A stretch of 64,000 nucleotides of DNA from Icerya purchasi (Eukaryota > Arthropoda > Insecta > Hemiptera > Monophlebidae). The DNA is taken from the NCBI GenBank assembly GCA_039619475.1, contig CM077115.1, positions 595,597,643 through 595,661,642 on the forward strand, read 5' to 3'. The stretch's first letter is position 1; each line of letters opens with the position of its first letter. The notes under the pieces are model-generated. The model searched no databases, was not told the DNA's origin, and saw only the letters and a list, made by a program, of their open reading frames with translations. Made by a program: the position numbers and the translations under genes. This document shows positions 30,480-43,059 of the stretch, in pieces.

Positions 30480-30953
30480 TAAGTATTCCGTCTACGGTAA
30501 ACGCTTATCAGCTTAGCGGCGGCCGGGAGATGTTTCGTTCCTCTACCCGCCAACACAATCCATCGTTGCGGACACATGCAGTTGGCATCGTCTCCGCAGG
30601 TGATAACAATCTAAATTATTCTAATACTAGCACGTTATTAACAACGCATGTGGTAGTAATTCCGCCTCGCTTACAGAACCAACACGGTCTATAGGTAATA
30701 CAAGTGAACACGTTTACACACCAGTACTTTCTCCACCGCCTGTCAAAAATACGTGTCAGTTGGTACGAATGATGATTCAAATAATACATCAAATAAGCAT
30801 CCTTGGCATGTAGTTAAAAATAAAAGGAAAAGATCGAAACAATATACAACGAGCAGCTTCTCCGATAATTCTGTAAACAACCAAATTAAAAACCCTAAAA
30901 CAGATTTGCACCTCTAGCCTCCGCTGACGACAAACGAAAGTCAACATACCGAA

Positions 30954-31600
30954 ATGACAAATAATTATAATCAAATCGAACGTAAGCTGCCTGCAATAAC
31001 AGTTTCCGGCGTGACTAATTACTCCCAAATTCTAATTGATATTAAACAAATTGTATCTTTAAGTTCGATTAGCTGTAAGTCTCTAACAGACAACAGGGTA
31101 CAAATTAAAGGGAATGATTCTGACAGCTATAGATCTTTAGTCAAATATTTCCGTGACGAACGTATAGAACATCACACTTACCAAATAAAATCTGAACGAA
31201 GCTTCCGAGTTGTAATTCGGCATTTGCATCATTCCATCGATATAAATGAAATTAAGGCTGCATTTGAAGAACTGGGACATAGAGTCCGACACGTTGCAAA
31301 CGTCAAACATAGAATAAGTAAATTACCTCTTTCGTTGTTCTTTGTAGACTTGGAGCCGTAAGAAAATAATGCTGAAATTTATAAACTTCAGGCGATACTT
31401 CAAATGTGAATAAAAGTGGAAGCACCACGAAAGAAGAGTATAATCCCACAGTGCTTCAGATGTCAAGCATATGGTCACACCAAAAATTATTGTAGCAGGG
31501 CACAAGTATGTGTTAACTGTGGCGGACACCATAATGCCACTCAATGCAATAAAAAACGTGAAGAACTACCCGTTTGCGCTAACTAAATCATCCTTCCAGC
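30954..31600 (+). pseudogene. Jockey ORF1 (gag-like): PRE_C2HC domain plus CCHC knuckles
   Basis: 135 codons are open from ATG 30954, then TAA at 31359-31361, a second in-frame TGA near 31407, and the same frame continues into IPQCFRCQAYGHTKNYC and VCVNCGGHHNATQC (31441-31553), two CCHC-type zinc knuckles. The first part reads IKSERSFRVVIRHLHHSIDI and ends LSLFFVDLEP, the PRE_C2HC signature. In active copies this protein binds the element's RNA. Both stops are simple substitutions, so the frame is otherwise kept. Confidence 0.8.
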
Positions 31601-31969
31601 TACAAAGGCTGTGAAATATACAGAAAACTCCAACAAACGCGTGATAATAAATTGGTAAAAGTGTCCAACAATAACACTAGAATAAATAACCAAACATTGC
31701 CTACCTATTGGTCCAAATTAGGCAATCAGAATGAAACAGTAGATTTTAATCATTCCCCGCAAAACCAAACGTATTCAGAGACATTATAAAACGACAGAAA
31801 ACAAGTAACCCACCTATCAGTAATATGGATAGCACGCCGATTACAGATATGCTCCAAACATTTATGGCAGAAATAAAAAATTTGCTCAAAGATATAATGA
31901 ATCAACAATTCCAATTATTTCATGGTTTGAATTACAACCATATTGTTAACAGTAACCAGTAATAAATGA

Positions 31970-33775
31970 CGGACTTAAAAATTGTTACGTAGAATGCTGA
32001 CGGAATTTTAAACCATATAAACGAAATAGATGTTGCGCAAAATAACGTTGATATATTCTTAATATCAGAGATTCACTTAACTGACAATAAATATGTGCAG
32101 TTTACCGGGTACAATACTTACTTCACAAATCATCCGGATAGCACTGTGCATGATGGCACAGGTATTATAATTAAAAAAAAAGGTATAAAACATCATGAAA
32201 TACAGAAATACGAATGTAATTATTCACAAGCTACTACTGTATTAATAAATAAAGATCAAAGAAGTAATATTACTAATTCAACCATTTACTGACCTCCGAG
32301 GTATGCTATTACTAAAACCCAATTTAACGATTACTTTAAAACATTAGGTAATGTTTATATAACTGGGGGGGGGGAGGGATTTTAATGCAAAAAATATATA
32401 TTTCGGATCCAGGATTACGGTACTTCGAGGCAAACAATTAAAATTAGTGGTTAATGAAAACCGTTGTAACGTACACTCGTCTAGAACCCCAACTTACTGG
32501 CCTACAGATGCATTAAAGATTCCAAACTTACTGGACTTCTTTGTAATCAAAGGCTTATCAACAAACTTTATTGATGTTCACTATGCGCACCAAAACTATG
32601 CAGTAGGCAAACCGACTGGGATACATTTCGAGAAATGCTGAGTAACAAAATAAACCTAAAAATTGCACTAAAAACTAGAAGAGATGTAGAAACAGCTGTT
32701 GAGAACTTTATAAAAACTGTCCAGCAATCAGCTTGGGCAGCTACACCACCTAACAAGAAATACGAAAGAATCAAATATTACCCGGCAGAAATACGTAGAG
32801 AAGTTGCATTAAAGAGGAAACTAAGGCAAAATAATAGAAATCCAATAGACAAAACTAGATTCAAAATAACCAAACAAAGCAAGTAAAGCAACTGCTACAG
32901 ATCACAAAAATGAAACATTCAGTGAATACACTTATATAACTTGTCACCCACTCCTCAATACGAATATTCCCTTTGGAAAGCAACCAAACAATTAAAAAGA
33001 CCGGTAGAAAAACTACATTCAATTAGAAAGTTGAATGGAAAATGGGCTCGAAGTGATCTCGAGAAGGCCAAAAAATTTGGAAATTATTTTGCTGACGTCT
33101 TCCAGACAAATCCTGGAACAGAATCTCTACCAGCACCGCTAAACGGATATAGATCAAAGGAATACTGTTAAATTTACGTCTCCTGGAAAAATTAAGTCAA
33201 TAATTCAAACCATGAATCCGAATAAATCACCCGGATACGATCTAATTACTTCCAGAGTATTAAAGGAATTACCTCGCAAAGATTCATATTAACAATTAGA
33301 TAATTCCGGTTAAGGAATCAGCAAAATATCTCGGAATCCATTTGGACAAATAACTAACGTGGAAAAGCCATAAAAGTCGGCACGCATTGAATATAAAGTA
33401 TAGGAATATGTTATGGCTTATAGGAAGAAAATCCGAACTATCGCTGGAGAATAAATTACTATTGTATAATCAAAGTCTAAAACCTATATGGACGTAGTCC
33501 ACTATGGGACTATGCTAAACCGAGTAATATAGCAATAATACAGCGTTTCCAAAGTAAAGCACTAAGAACAATTGCAGACGTCCCATGGTATGTAAGCAAT
33601 CTTACACTGCACACGGATTTGGCGGTTAAACCTGTCAAAGAACAAATACAAGAAATAGCTGGGGAATATGGCGTTAAACTAGATCATCACAAAAATATCT
33701 TAGCCATTGGTTTACTAGACAATTCGGCAGAAATCAGACGATTAAAAAAGCCGACAGATTTATTATAAATGAACA
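31970..33775 (+). pseudogene. Jockey ORF2 remnant: endonuclease, RT ends, post-RT
   Basis: The endonuclease starts MTDLKIVT with a stop and NADGILNH, then IFLISEIHLTDN (Glu in the catalytic ETHLT position kept as SEIHLTDN). It continues through VYITGGG with an expanded G-run at 32365-32376 before DFNAKN. RT survives only as the leading KSPGYDLI block and the trailing IQRFQSKALRTI block. Stops at several points and the central deletion make it non-functional. Confidence 0.78.
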
Positions 33776-33918
33776 GTGATAATTAAAAAGTATTAAAATA
33801 TAGGCGGCGGAAATCATTGTCACTAGATAAAAGGGGCTCCACAAATCATTCATACTGTGTTAATAAAATTGCTAGATAGCCCAGAGCTAGTTTCAAAATT
33901 ACATTAAAAAAAAAAAAA

Positions 33919-35759
33919 ATCTGAAATTGTAACACATTCAACACTTTGCAACCGATAGAGATTAGCGTTTATTGTTTTCCGCAATATTTTTCATGATTAT
34001 ATTCGTGTTTTGTTTTTTAATTATCTTCGGGGAAACTTCGATTTTCGCTGAGAAAATGATCACGTCAAAACATAATAATAGGCAATTGCGAGACATTTAT
34101 ACCTTGAAATAAAAACTGAGTCAATTAAACGATAGTGAAAATTCGCAGTAGAAGTGTCTGTTCAGCTATTTGATTTGAAATAATATCGATTCATTGAACA
34201 TTATTTTTACAAACCTTTTTAACTTGAAACGTTTTAGTTTTGTGTAAAGAAGTCCATAACCCGTTTGTTAAAATTTATAAATATAAAACAAAATCCTTAA
34301 TAACAAACAGTAAGTGTAATTTAATTTCCGTTAATTGAAATAAGTATCTTATTTTAGAAACGTTTGTTTTTAGTTTTAATTGAGTGTACTCTGTAATGTT
34401 AACTGACGATGGGCTATTCCGGAAAACGTACCCTCCTCAAATTGAGTTATTTATTTTAATTTATTAAAGTAAATTAATATATACTTCTTTATTATTTGTC
34501 ATTCAGGATTTTATTTATTTTATATGTGGCAAGAGAATTTCGTTATTCATAAATTCGTTACACACAAGCCATAATGTATACAAATTTTAATATAACAAAC
34601 AATAGATTTAAATGCAAGTTAATTTTCACAGTTAAGTAAGGTTGTTTTTGAAGATTTTAAGTTTTCATTTATCGCGCTATGATAAAAGGAGAACGAATAA
34701 CGTTCATCATTTTGATGAAAACTGTAGTATAAAAAGAAAATTATTTTTAGTAATTATTATTACGCTGATAATTAATGTTCGGAAAGTTGTAAGGCTCAAT
34801 AAGTAACGATTTAAAATAATATCTTAGTGTAATAATTGTTATTAATTTGTTATTTTGCTAATTTAATAATCATTCTAAAACCAAAACAGGTAGATCAATT
34901 TAGCTCCGAAATAAGAAGGGAAAGAGTGAAATGAATGTTGAAAATCAAACGAGCAACGTGAAATCTAGGTATTTCCTATTTAGATAATAATTTAATTTCA
35001 TTAAAATATTTCAAAAATTCGACTCGACACAGTAACTGAAAATACCGAGCAATGGTTATTATAAAAATAGTTCACAGTAATACGAGTTTTTGGGTTATAT
35101 GAAAAGAGAGAATAAACGGATATTAATACGCAAGGAAAGCCGTGAGCAATAGCTCTAATGCATACAAATATATATTAATGAATATCATCTGTAAGTCAGA
35201 GATGATATAAAAAATTATGTAATGTTTAAAAAAGATACAGAAAAATTAAAACCGACATTTCTACATAAAATTAAAGAATGCCCTGTTCTGTAAACTCAAG
35301 GAGCCAATGCGAGGAATCCGTTTTCCAGATTTAGAGGCCTTAAATGGTGTTGTGACCCGACGGATTCTTGAACTAAGCTTCAAAAGCCTCCTGGACGGCA
35401 TCCAGAACCTCCTCCGACGCTGGGAACGTATCATTCAAGAGGGGGTGATTATATTGAAAGATTATAATGACTTTGTCAAATCAATTTTTTTTTTGTATCG
35501 ACATGTGTGCATCACTTTTGAAATGCCCTACGTATATATATATATATATATATAACTCAGCTCTTCAGATCTTGCGAGGGAGTAAGCTTCTTTGACCCCC
35601 ATTCATTTTTCTTTCAAAATTCTTTTAGAAAAATCATTTTCAATTGACTACGTCATTCTTCCTCGTCTTTTATTTTTAAAAAAATATTAGCAATTGTACA
35701 ACACAGCATTCAACCTTTATATCTTATATAACGTGACGGACACAATCATGCGACAAAAA
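33919..35759. other. No recognised gene
   Basis: AT-rich. A (TA)n tract lies at 35534-35553. A frame at 35307-35555 (RGIRFPDLEALNGVV) shows no recognised domain. Confidence 0.4.
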
Positions 35760-36190
35760 ATGTAATGTATCTCGGCGTAAGAATAAAAATCAGTGGCGTT
35801 TTGCTCCTTCTAAATTCTCGATCCTTTCTTATGTAGCAGCTTGAGTCTTTTTCGCCTCATGCCTTCTCCAACTCCAAGCTTCCTTACTTCTCCCATGACT
35901 TCGCCACATTTGGTGGACTATCAATTTCTTCTCTCTATTGCACATTTTACAATCAAAAGCGAATTCCTCCACTTGCTTGACACATGTTTTCCTTCTTATC
36001 TAATATTGTTTACCGATGGTCCCGAAAATGAGAATGGGGTGGGTGGCGCGTTTACCTTCCTCTCACTGCATCATTCTGATCCTTTCAAACTCACTTCCTT
36101 TTGTTCTATCTCCACAACAGAGTCTATCTCCATTTTACGCGCAATCTCCTTTATTCTATCCATAAGAGGGATCAGTAAATGCCTCATTGT

Positions 36191-38749
36191 GTGGCCGTAG
36201 GCAGAGAGGGGGTTTAGGGAGTCCAAACCCCTTCGAAATTTTTTGGATTTTTTTTTTTATTCAGAAAGAAATTACATTTGATATTTAAAGAAAAACAAAT
36301 AAAAATATGAATAAAATAAAAAAAAACATTTGTTACACAAATTGAAACAAATTTACACAGATTATAAACGCAATCTCAAGTTTAATGCAAGATGGTTCGA
36401 CCAATTTAATTGGCTACTATATTCAAAACGAAAGGATAGTGCGTACTGTAAATATTGTGCTCTTTTTTCTATGAATACTGCAGGAAAAGGGACCCCCCAT
36501 CAGGGACTTGGATCACTTGTTAAGAAAGGATTTCGGAATTGGAAGAAGGCGAAGCAGGAATTTGGAAAGCACGCCCTCTTAAGTTATCATATAAAAACTA
36601 CCGAAATGGCTGAAAACTTCTTACAATATACGATGGTCAAACGGAGAACATCCAGGAAAAGATTTCTTCTAAATTAGCCAAAAAATCTTTAGAAAACAGA
36701 GCCAAATTAACCTCTATTATCAAAACCATCATATTATGTGGTCCCCAGGAACTACCCTTGCGAGGAACATCCGATATCATGAAAATGTTTTAGAGGAAAA
36801 AAGGAAGAATGACGGAAATTTCGTGCTATCTTAAGATATAGAGTCGACGCAGGAGATATAACTTTATGTTCTACACTCTCTAACGAACGCTCCTTTCTTT
36901 ACGCCCAACTTCTAGTTTTCGGTCTTCCTACTCCCTTTAACGCTACCTATATTCTTTCCTTCTCATTGCCTCTGTCCTTTGTCTTTTCCATTTCTGACCG
37001 CTTGGCTATTTAGTTATAACTCTTAATTTTTCATGTTGTTGGGTCAAGGCCGCTGGCGCGCCCAGGGTAGGAAAACAAAAAAAAAACTTTAAAAACACAT
37101 TTGGAAACCGGTACCAGAAATTGTCAGTACACCAGCCCGCTTCTGTACGGAACCAAATTATTAGTAATTGCGGAGACATCATTAAGGAACCTACTGTGGA
37201 AAAAGCCACCGCTCCTTGGTTTTTTCAGTTCTCCTTGATGAAACCAGCGACTTATCCAGAACTGAACAAATGCCATTTTGCCGCAGATACACTGACCCTA
37301 ACAACAAGGCTTTGCGAGAGGGCTTCTTAGAATTTGTTCCCCTTTGTGATCTCACTGGAGAAAGCGCATCATCTATTATCGACTAGCTGCAACTAAATGG
37401 AATAAATACTAAAGGGGGTTTGTCGGGCAAGGATTTGACGGTACATTGTCAGTGAGTGGACGTATTTAAGGTGTTCAAGCCATAATAAAAAGAAAGTAAT
37501 CATTAGCATTATACGTGCATTGTATTGCCCATTCGCTGAATCTGGCCATCGCAGGTACTTGCAAAGTGCGGAATTTAGCCAATTGTTTAGTCACTGTAAA
37601 GTCTGTTGGAAATTTTTTTCGCACATCGGCATTACGTTCGACAATGCTAAAAACAATAATTGCAAAGCAAATGCCGGGTTGTAGGAAAATGACGTTAATA
37701 TGCGAAACTCGATCGATCCAAAATCACGACAATGTAATGCGGTTTAATGAAATCCTCTTGCCTATTGCGGTTACTTTGGAAGAAATGAAGACTTCAGGAA
37801 ATAATGAGACTTCACAAGCGGCTAATCAGTTGCTAGTTGCCATTCAATGCGAAGAATTTCTCATTAATCTGAACATTGCCAGCAAGCTCTTCTCTTTGGT
37901 AATTAATCTGTGTAAATTTTTATAAAGCTCTAACTGCGATCTCACAATGGCGTGTCATCAAGTCGACGATATAATAAATGCTCTCGATACAATAAGGGCG
38001 CAAGCAGAGACTCAGTTCTCAGTAATATATAGGCAAGCTGAGGATCAGGCAAGACAACTGAATGGCGATGACTTCACAATATTTATGCCACGACGAGTAG
38101 GACGCTAACAACATCGAAGCAATATCGAAGCCGAAATCCCAGGGGAATACTATAGACGTGCTTTATTTATTCCGATTATTGACCATATTATTAGTCATCT
38201 GGAGGAACGGTTCGTTAACCATAAGTCAGTTATAGGGTGCCTATCGTTGCTAATGTCGCACAAGGTTCCCGTCCACGCCAGCGAACTTCAGAGCGCAGTA
38301 CAATTTTATGGTCCACTTCTCTACGATGCAACCAGTTTTGAAGGAGAGTTCGCGGTTTGGAAATCAAAATGATCAAAAATAGAGGTTGCAAAATTGCCCG
38401 TCACACCGATAGAAGTGCTGGATAATTGCAGCCCAGATATGTTTCCGATGATACACCAGAGCGGACTTTTTGTTCATTGGCCAGACTGAAAATTTTTTTG
38501 AGAAACAGTAATAGAACAGGAGCGGCTCATTGGCGCTGATGAGCATTCATAGTGGTATCGAGATTGATCCATAGGTAGTTGTCAGACGCTTTACTTCTCA
38601 AAAGCATCATCGTCGGATGCAGTTTTAATAAAATTTATATTTATGGAAATAATTAAATAAAAAATGTAATATCATGTTGTTTAATGTTACGTATTGCGCA
38701 TTGTTAGAAATTCCCCCTCACCGAAATGGATTCCTGGCTACCACCCTGC
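36191..38749 (+). pseudogene. hAT transposon with ZMYM1-like transposase, decayed
   Basis: The ends resemble each other inverted: GTGGCCGTAGGCAGAGAGGG on the left, complement CAGGGTGGTAGCCAGG on the right, both close to the CAGTGGCGTAGCCAGG-type terminus of this hAT group. Flanks CTCATTGT (36183-36190) and CTTATTGT (38750-38757) are an 8-bp target duplication with one change. Coding blocks: a TTF-type zinc finger (36330-36670; FQ-like RWFDQFNWLLYSKRKDSAYC-KYC), a central region, MHCIAHSLNLAIAGTC (37515; catalytic-core block), and a C-terminal part with VIGCLSLL. Frameshifts and stops are frequent, and the hATC dimerisation block near 38480-38600 is broken. A LINE 3' end is inserted at 36867. 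Confidence 0.82.
36867..37085 (+). mobile_element. 5'-truncated I-type LINE 3' end nested in the hAT
   Basis: About 219 bp: a C-terminal coding remnant (LSNERSFLYAQLLVFGLPTP), then CTGACCGCTTGGCTATTTAG, GTCAAGGCCGCTGGCGCGCC, CAGGGTAGGAAAAC and an A-run. It is flanked by ACTTTA at 36861-36866 and 37086-37091. Joining the hAT across the duplicate restores its frame (AGDITL then KTHLE), so the boundaries are secure. Confidence 0.85.
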
Positions 38750-39533
38750 CTTATTGTCTCCGATTCCAAAAGCGTTCAAGCTATTTCTTCTCCTCTTCAT
38801 TCTTCCAACTCAGTTATTCTCTTAATTCGTTCTCTCACCTCCAATCTGCTCTCATCCCGCTCTATTACTATAGACCTTTTGTGGGTTTCCGTCATTCTGG
38901 CATCGAAAGCAACGATCAACAGATTTTCTAGCTCATTTGGCCACCCGTGATGGTCTTTTACTCTATAATTTTTCTGCCTCAGACATCCTCCTTCTTTCCT
39001 CAGCCAATCATTCTCGACAGTGGTCGGACATTCATCCTTCTTTATTTTCTAATCCATATCTTCAAACACAACAGGTTCCCTGACCTCAGCCGTGGTTTCA
39101 ATCCCCTTCTTATCAGCACGACGCGATCATTTGTTTAATCAGACTGCGGTTTAATCACTTTCTTCTCCCCTCTTCACGTTTTCATTTTTCCCTGTCCTTC
39201 TCTCGCGATTATTCCCTTCACAGTTCTATCCCTATTTCCATATGTGACGCAAACCACATCTTCTACTAATGTCCCGTCCTAGCTTTTGAACGCTCTGCTT
39301 TGTACTCCAAAATCATAACATCGGATCTTTTTGCTCCTTATAGTTCTTCCTTTATGCTTTTCTTCCCATCTCCAGCTATAATACCTATACTTCAATCTTT
39401 CCTATGCTATATCTCTAATCGTCTCTCGGTTTAACTACTTATTTTTACTTTTCTAGTTGTTGGGTCAAAGCCGCTGGCGTAACCAAGAAATAAAAAATAA
39501 TATATTATTATTTTATAAAAAAAAAAAAAAAAA

Positions 39534-39879
39534 TTAATGAATATACCTATATGAGCATGTACATACATATATATGTTAATATGGAGTTGGTTATTTCAGA
39601 TCTATTCTGGGTTGCGAAGTTATTATTCGGCAATAATGATGATAACTGCGGAAATTAAGAGAATTTACTAAGAATAATATTACTGGTTTTAGAAAAGTTT
39701 AAAGCAGCGTGCTGATCACAGGTAATATCGAGTAGTTTTCCGACAATCACTTGCCTAAGTCGCGATGGCGGTGTGTAAGTGGTAACAGTCCTATGCGGTG
39801 CAAACAGGGTAGCACACCATGACCATAGGTACCGGCGGAGCTCATTTCTGTCGAAAGAAGTGATAAGCTGATCGGTCAT
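39534..39879. other. No recognised gene
   Basis: A short AT-rich spacer between LINE copies. A - strand open frame extending into it from the next element has no homology here. Confidence 0.4.
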
Positions 39880-41580
39880 TTGTTTGTTTTTTTTATAGAT
39901 ACGTTGGTAGTGCACGGGACGGCCGGTTGATAGTATAAACACAATCGTCATCGAAATATACATCGTATTTCTTTTAGAGATTTTTAGAATTATTGCTATT
40001 GGGGGGGGGGGGTGTACGCAAGAGACTCGAATCTTTACACGATCAGAGATAGCCGACAAAAAGGAATCAAGAGCCTGGACAATAGAAGGAGAAAGAAGGG
40101 AGAGAATGAACGAAACACTGTAAGGAGTGGGAATATCAATTTGTAAAAGGGAGGAGTAAAAAGCAGCTTGATCGGTTACCAGAGATGAACATCCGAACAT
40201 TATGTGATCGGGATCACACACAAATTGGATATCGGAGGGGTGCAATGGACAAAAAGGAGACGGCACAAAAGAGTAACGGAAAATCGAGGAAGGAAGTAAA
40301 CTGTGCCAAAGCGCAGGTAGCAAGTCGCAGAGAGGTTGGAACGACCCATGGAAGGAAAGTCAAGAAACCAGGGGAAGCGAGGAAGGGAAGGCCGAATAGA
40401 CAAGAAAAGGGAATCTAGGTTGGATAATGAGGAGACGTAAGAGTTAAACCATAGTTTGGAATGAGCAGTTGCAGACAGAAGGGTAATATTTGAGGAAGAG
40501 AAAACAGGAAGAAACCTACCGGAAGAGGAAGATAACCGAGCGAATGGGTCAATTAACTCATTACCCTCAATTCCGGCATGACCAGGGATCCAAAGGAAGT
40601 CCGTTTGGATTAAGTGAGAAAGGAAAAGATCATGAATCAAGGTGCGAATAAGAAGAATAACGTAGTCGGTTGAGTGAGGAGGGAGAGGAGATGCGATAGT
40701 CTGAAGTACGCTTTGAGCATCCGACAAAATAAGGGTATTGCGAGCGACAGGAGAGGACCTGATAAAAAGAAGGGCACGCAGAATAGCAGAGGACTCCGTA
40801 TGGAAGATTGAGCAAAAGGAGAGAAGTTTAAAGGACTCGACATAATTTAGGGAAGGGCAGAAAAAAGCTGCACTTTTACCATTGGGTCCCTTGGAGCCAT
40901 CGGAGAAAATCAAAAAATGGTTAGGTAAAGAAGAGCTTATATTCAGTAAAAATTCTGATCTAACAACATAATAAATGACAGGTTTAGGAGGAATCGGGGA
41001 ATAAGAGCAGTTAATGGGATGAAGAAAAGAGGAAAAATTGAACGAGAAATATAGGAGTTTATCATGAATGTAGATGTACGAAGAAAACTGAACAAGACGG
41101 GCAGATATAAGAGATGGAGTGGGAGTTTTGTTAACAGAAAAACGCCAGCTACGTAAGATGGAAGAATAAAAAGAAATAAGAGAAGAAGAGGAAATCGGCA
41201 ACCGTTTGATGAGGAAACGATAACCCAAGAAGGAACGTCGAAGAAAAAGAGGAGGAATGTGAGATTCCGCGTGCAGAGCTGGGATAGGAGTAGACTTTCG
41301 AGCTCCAAGGCAGAGACGGAGGCATGCATTTTGGACCCGATCGAGCTTAGACAGAAGGGATCTAGAAGAATTTCCGTAAATGTAGGAACAGTAATCAAGA
41401 ATAGAGCGGATAAAAGATTTGTAAAACATAAGCAGGATCACAGGATCACTACCCCAATCAGTATGAGAGAGGGATTTAATGAGGTCGAGCCTTTTGCAGG
41501 CGAACACGAATAAATGGTTGATATGGTCACGAAATGGAAGTCGACTATCCAGGAAATATTTGGGCAGCAGAAAATAAAAG
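39880..41580 (-). pseudogene. I-type LINE, 5' truncated, with long open RNase H ORF
   Basis: On the - strand from 41580 the RT thumb (KYFLDSRLPFRDHINHL) leads into an open frame of 435 codons (41507-40200). In order: YKSFIRSILDYCSYIYG (post-RT), then RNase H with FSDGSK (about residue 202), ESSAILRAL (about 230), LSDAQSVLQTI (about 262) and WIPGHAGIEGNELID (about 300). All expected Asp/Glu/His positions are kept. The frame then shifts near 40200 and CDPDHIMFGC follows in the adjacent frame, a C-run interrupts at 40002-40012, and the 3' end with an A-rich tail lies near 39890. The open frame suggests a younger copy than its relatives. Confidence 0.82.
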
Positions 41581-43059
41581 ATAGAAAAAAATTTTAAATT
41601 TAAAGAATTATTTCTTTAAATTCGGGTCATTAATATTCGAAATAATTGGTTGAAATCTATTCAAGGAGCTAAGTTGATGCGGTACTTTGCAGATGCCCTT
41701 TTTTCACTGAGTGGAACGTCTAGAATCCAGGCCGAAAATAACGTAATTTTAGTGATCAATTTAAGTTAATTTTTTTTAATAATGATTTTAATTTTTCCAA
41801 AACAATTGGACCCGTACCGATAAATTGAAACTAATCGAAGCTTTAGTTTATAAAATAGGCAGGTTTTGTTAATTATGTATTAAAAATGAAAAGGTTTCAA
41901 GTGATGGTAAAAATAATCGAAATGATGGAAAAATATAATTTGTAATTGTCCATCGTTACTTGAGATTTTTTAGTTCAACCGTTAATATTTATATTAATTA
42001 GCCACAGAAATTTTGTGCCAGGAATTTGACAAAAAAGTTTTGCGTGAAGTATTTGAGCGCTGATATTTATTATACGTGAAAAGAAAAATAACTAATATCA
42101 GTTTTTTGTTTGATATGTATATGGAAAAAATTCATTATATAGTTTAATATGTTTTTATAGCTTTTTAGATAATGTAAGTCTGACCGACTCGTACACACAT
42201 CACAACGACCTGCAGAGTTTTTTTTAATAAAATTTATCAGTGTATTGATTTCTGGTAGTGAACTGATCTAAAAAATTTCATCTAGCTCGTAAATCGGCAC
42301 CGGAGCTTTTTCTGGATTTAAATTTGAACACCTCTCATCGTAGGCAGCAGGAATATTTCCCCGACTTAAATAATTCGAAATAAGAAAACTATGTAACGTA
42401 ACGTAAACAGTAGCTGTGTAATTATATTTTGTCGTTGCCATCATAATTTATTCCCATTTTGTACAGTAAAATTTAATTAACATTCACAAATATAATTTTA
42501 ATAAACATTAATGTAAAATAATAATAGTAACTCAATGGGAATAAACCATGTTCACCGGCGGTTTTAATTTACCAATGAACTCGTTTGAGACAAGTCGTCT
42601 TATCAATTTTTGAAGTTATTATCATTCGGCGGCACGGATGTGTGCCTATAATTTTGAAAGTTATTGTTGTTTCGTGAATAGTGTAGTAATAATAACCATG
42701 AAATACTGAAATATTTACTGGAGGGCATGTGGGTGTTTGACAGGAGGCGAACCCTGTTTAAGGTGGTACAATCATTTCATAAGTTAACTGTAAATATAAG
42801 TAAATAAGAAATATATATATATATATATAAGTATCGATGTTAACGCATATTTGGAAACTTCCAGACACTAAACAGTATTTAAATACTTTAAGTAGCACCT
42901 CGCTATCGATAAAATGTGGATATATAATATAGTCGTCGGTAGGCGATTATGCCTGCCGAAGTAACGTAACGTAATATAAAGGCTAAAGATAAAAGAGAAA
43001 AGTATAAATAATAATTTGTTAATCAAAGACTACCTGGTACATCAATGAACAGGTGGGGT
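41581..43059. other. No recognised gene
   Basis: AT-rich, with a (TA)n tract at 42811-42829 and a short tandem CGTAA run near 42964-42976. No coding signal. Confidence 0.4.

Larger units (their letters stand above)
30480..33918 (+). pseudogene. Jockey-type LINE, near full length but decayed and internally deleted
   Basis: Order on the + strand: ORF1 with a PRE_C2HC domain (30954-31361) and zinc knuckles (31443-31553), ORF2 endonuclease (31970-32640), a linker (32640-33170), the start of reverse transcriptase (33180-33290, MNPNKSPGYDLITSRVL), a jump to the post-RT region (33300-33770, YLGIHLDK then RFQSKALRTIADVPWYVSN), and an A-run at 33905-33918. Most of the RT palm is missing between about 33290 and 33300. 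Stops and frameshifts occur in both ORFs. The combination of PRE_C2HC Gag, APE endonuclease and WYVSN-type ending is characteristic of insect Jockey elements. The C-terminal half resembles the antisense remnant at 1700-3165. Confidence 0.85.
35760..39533 (+). pseudogene. I-type LINE 3' half, interrupted by a hAT insertion
   Basis: The left part (35760-36190) encodes RNase H up to ISKCLIV: FTDGPENENG (Asp kept), then ESISILRAISF (Glu). The right part (38750-39533) resumes at the same point with CLIVSDSKSVQAISSP and LLWVSVILASKA, continues through a frameshifted C-terminus, a CDANHIFY-like Cys/His block near 39245-39270, the 3' UTR motif GTCAAAGCCGCTGGCG (39465) and an A-run (39518-39533). The left and right coding blocks overlap by the 8-10 bp duplicated target of the hAT at 36183-36190 and 38750-38757. 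It is 5' truncated, with RT absent. Confidence 0.82.
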
